Source of the DNA: Nioella sp965215655
Lineage (GTDB): Bacteria; Pseudomonadota; Alphaproteobacteria; Rhodobacterales; Rhodobacteraceae
Assembly (NCBI RefSeq): GCF_965215655.1
Contig: NZ_OZ244111.1
Location: forward strand, 1,116,001-1,180,000
Direction of reading: 5' to 3'
DNA length: 64,000 nucleotides
Shown: piece after piece, positions 62,444-64,000 of the stretch
Layout of the letters: the number at the start of each line of letters is the position of its first letter
Numbering within the stretch: the first letter of the stretch is position 1
Made by a program: the position numbers and the translations under genes
The notes under the pieces: model-generated
Database searches by the model: none
What the model saw: only the letters and a program-made list of their open reading frames with translations
Told to the model about the DNA's origin: nothing

Positions 62444-63592
62444 ATGGACTTCAAAGACAAGCAGGAGCTGAAATCGGCCGAACGGCGGAATTTCCTCAAG
62501 CTGGCAGGGACCGGTGGCTTTACCGCTGCCATGGTTGCCGGGGCAGGGGGCGTTCTGTGGTCCGATCAGGCCGTCGCACAAACCGCGCAGGAGGAGCGTG
62601 AGCGTGAGGACGCGGCTGACCACATCATGACGCTGGCCACCGCCTATGTGCTTGGTGCATCCCGCAGCTACCCGATCATGCAGCTGGACCTGAAGGAAAA
62701 CATCCAGAACTTGACCAACGGCAAGGTCTATGTGCGTCTCGCGCCAGGCGGTCAGCTTGGCGCCGGTGGGGCGTTGGCGCAGGCGGTTCAGGGCGGCACC
62801 ATCCAATGTGCGCAGCACTCGCTGTCCAACTTCGCGCCCTTCGCGCCGGCTGTTGACCTGATCAACCTGCCGTATTTCTGTGGCTCCAACCAGCGCTTCA
62901 CCAACCTGGTCAACTCCGAGACCTGGAACAGCACCGTGCATCCGCGCATCGCGGAGGCGGGCTTCAAGCCGCTTTACTATGTCGTCATCGACCCGCGTGT
63001 CGTGGCCGTGCGTCAGGGCGGCGATGCGATCATCACCCCGGCTGACATGGAAGGCGTCAAGTTCCGCGTTCCGGGCTCCGCCATGTTGCAGCAGTATTAC
63101 CGCATGGTTGGCGCGAACCCGACCCCGGTGGCCTGGGGCGAAACCCCGTCGGCGATCCGTCAGGGCGTGGCCGATGCGCTCGACCCGTCGGTCGGCGCGC
63201 TGCATGTCTTCGGCTTCGGTGAGATTCTCAGCCACGTGACCTTCACCCAGGCGGTGCCAGACGGGCAGGTCTTCTCGATGAACCTGGAATGGTTCAACTC
63301 CCTGCCCGCCGACGTGCAGGAAGGCATTGAGTTTGCCGGCGAGATCACGACGCAGCAGAACCTGGCGAAGGTCCCGGCGGCGCGCGCCTATGCGATGGCC
63401 GAGCTGCGCAACTTCGGAGTGGAGTTCCACTCTCTGAGCGACGACCAGCTGGCCGAATGGCAGGCCGCTGGCGGCTACCAGCGCAGCGAATGGGACGAGT
63501 TCAAGACGGAACTCGCCGGCGACATGGAAACCTTCGCGCGCCTCGAAGAGGCCGCAGGCACCATGGGCCGCTACTACGTCCACGACGCGTAA
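62444..63592 (+). CDS. TRAP transporter solute-binding protein (DctP family)
   Basis: 382 residues with a twin-arginine signal (ERRNFLKLAGTGGF, Arg pair 14-15) ending near AVAQ. DctP family: YVRLAPGGQLGAGGALAQAVQGGTIQCAQHSLSNFAPFAPAVDLINLPYFC, VGDCFRVPG-type arginine motif near KFRVPGSAM. Export through Tat is expected. The ligand is unknown. Confidence 0.93.
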   Translation: MDFKDKQELKSAERRNFLKLAGTGGFTAAMVAGAGGVLWSDQAVAQTAQEEREREDAADHIMTLATAYVLGASRSYPIMQLDLKENIQNLTNGKVYVRLAPGGQLGAGGALAQAVQGGTIQCAQHSLSNFAPFAPAVDLINLPYFCGSNQRFTNLVNSETWNSTVHPRIAEAGFKPLYYVVIDPRVVAVRQGGDAIITPADMEGVKFRVPGSAMLQQYYRMVGANPTPVAWGETPSAIRQGVADALDPSVGALHVFGFGEILSHVTFTQAVPDGQVFSMNLEWFNSLPADVQEGIEFAGEITTQQNLAKVPAARAYAMAELRNFGVEFHSLSDDQLAEWQAAGGYQRSEWDEFKTELAGDMETFARLEEAAGTMGRYYVHDA

Positions 63593-63694
63593 GATCGACA
63601 AATCCCGGACCGGCGCGCAAGCACTGCGCCGGTCCTTATCCCAACTCCCACAACTTGTGACGAGATGGAGCCGGTGACCCGGGGCGGAGGGGCC

Positions 63695-64000
63695 ATGTCC
63701 AGACTGTATGATGCCATCGACAGGAACGCGGAGCGCTGGCTCCTGCTTGTTTTCTACGTGATGCTGGTCGTCACAATGGCGATCGAGGTGTTGCGGCGGG
63801 AAATCCTGTCCTATTCCTCGATCTGGGGCGAAGAAATCGTCCGCTATTCCTTCATCTACCTGGCCTGGATCGGCGCCGCCGCTGCGGTGCGCGAGCGGGG
63901 CCATATCCGCATCGACGTGATCATGAACTACGTCGGGCCGCGGGTGAAGGCGCTGCTCTATATCCTCGGTGACATCGTTATGTTCGGTGTCTCGGTGATC
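63695..64000 (+). CDS. TRAP transporter small permease (DctQ), partial
   Basis: The first 102 codons of a four-helix small permease (MSRLYDAIDRNAERWLLLVF), cut off by the window edge. IWGEEIVRYSFIYLAWIGAAAAVRERGHIRIDV is the DctQ hallmark. Start at 63695 with GGAGG at 63686; an ATG at 63665 is in frame but lacks a site. Confidence 0.9.
   Translation, partial: MSRLYDAIDRNAERWLLLVFYVMLVVTMAIEVLRREILSYSSIWGEEIVRYSFIYLAWIGAAAAVRERGHIRIDVIMNYVGPRVKALLYILGDIVMFGVSVI

Overview
The window looks like a chromosomal segment of a GC-rich alphaproteobacterium of the Rhodobacterales (roseobacter type). The evidence is the protein families (DUF1194, DUF2842, DUF817 and DUF1127 proteins, class I PHA synthase with phasin and PhaR), the gene orders (tatABC near nlpD-pcm-surE-serS; purA followed by DUF2842; hflKC followed by DUF2065) and the TRAP and ABC transporters. 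No rRNA, tRNA or CRISPR array was recognised. Most of the sequence is ordinary, densely packed core genome.

Layout. 1-3.9 kb: a lone FbpC-type ABC ATPase, then tatABC and a DUF815 ATPase on the + strand. 4-8.8 kb (minus): LysM/LytM lipoprotein, pcm, surE, a TspO-like membrane protein and serS. 8.8-9.3 kb: a gene-free block of tandem, palindromic and dispersed repeats. 9.3-11.75 kb: an AT-richer accessory island downstream of thyX, holding a two-gene module whose first gene is split by an intact IS903-group insertion sequence. 11.7-15.2 kb: thyX, DUF817, glyoxalase, DUF1194 and an Mth938-like protein. 15.2-18.9 kb: tauE-type permease, secF, secD, yajC. 19.4-20.1 kb: cold-shock protein and an ArsC-like protein. 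20.1-22.8 kb: a bufferin (copper-binding RiPP) operon with precursor, MNIO enzyme, partner protein and DoxX protein. 23-30.6 kb: epimerase, thrS, three alpha/beta hydrolases and a GFA-like protein. 30.6-35.2 kb: polyhydroxyalkanoate locus phaZ / phaC-phaP-phaR with recognisable PhaR operators. 35.2-43.5 kb: DegT aminotransferase, a polar amino-acid-type ABC transporter with a class I amidotransferase, a PhnD-like/TerB cluster and a PhzF protein. 43.6-53.9 kb: barrel protein, pyrG, secG, purA, a very acidic 806-residue protein, thiamine pyrophosphokinase, rpiA and gor. 54-60.1 kb: hflKC, chrA, rpmG, SGNH hydrolase, Bax-inhibitor-1 protein and DUF1127. 60.2-64 kb: LysR and LacI regulators and the start of a LacI-controlled TRAP transporter operon cut by the window end.

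How the genes work together. Export is well represented: TatABC, SecDF-YajC and SecG are all here, and the TRAP binding protein at 62.4 kb carries a twin-arginine signal that would use TatABC. The PHA genes form a complete synthesis, granule-coat, regulation and mobilisation set. HflKC and DUF2065 form a membrane-protease regulation unit.

The most interesting region is 9332-11748. Removing the insertion sequence and one copy of its 9-bp target duplication restores a single 300-codon frame. It starts inside the thyX stop codon (GTGA) and ends overlapping a 153-residue protein with four predicted membrane segments. The architecture, and part of the sequence as I recall it, resembles phage lambda RexA/RexB exclusion genes. 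This is a hypothesis needing an alignment, not an established identification.
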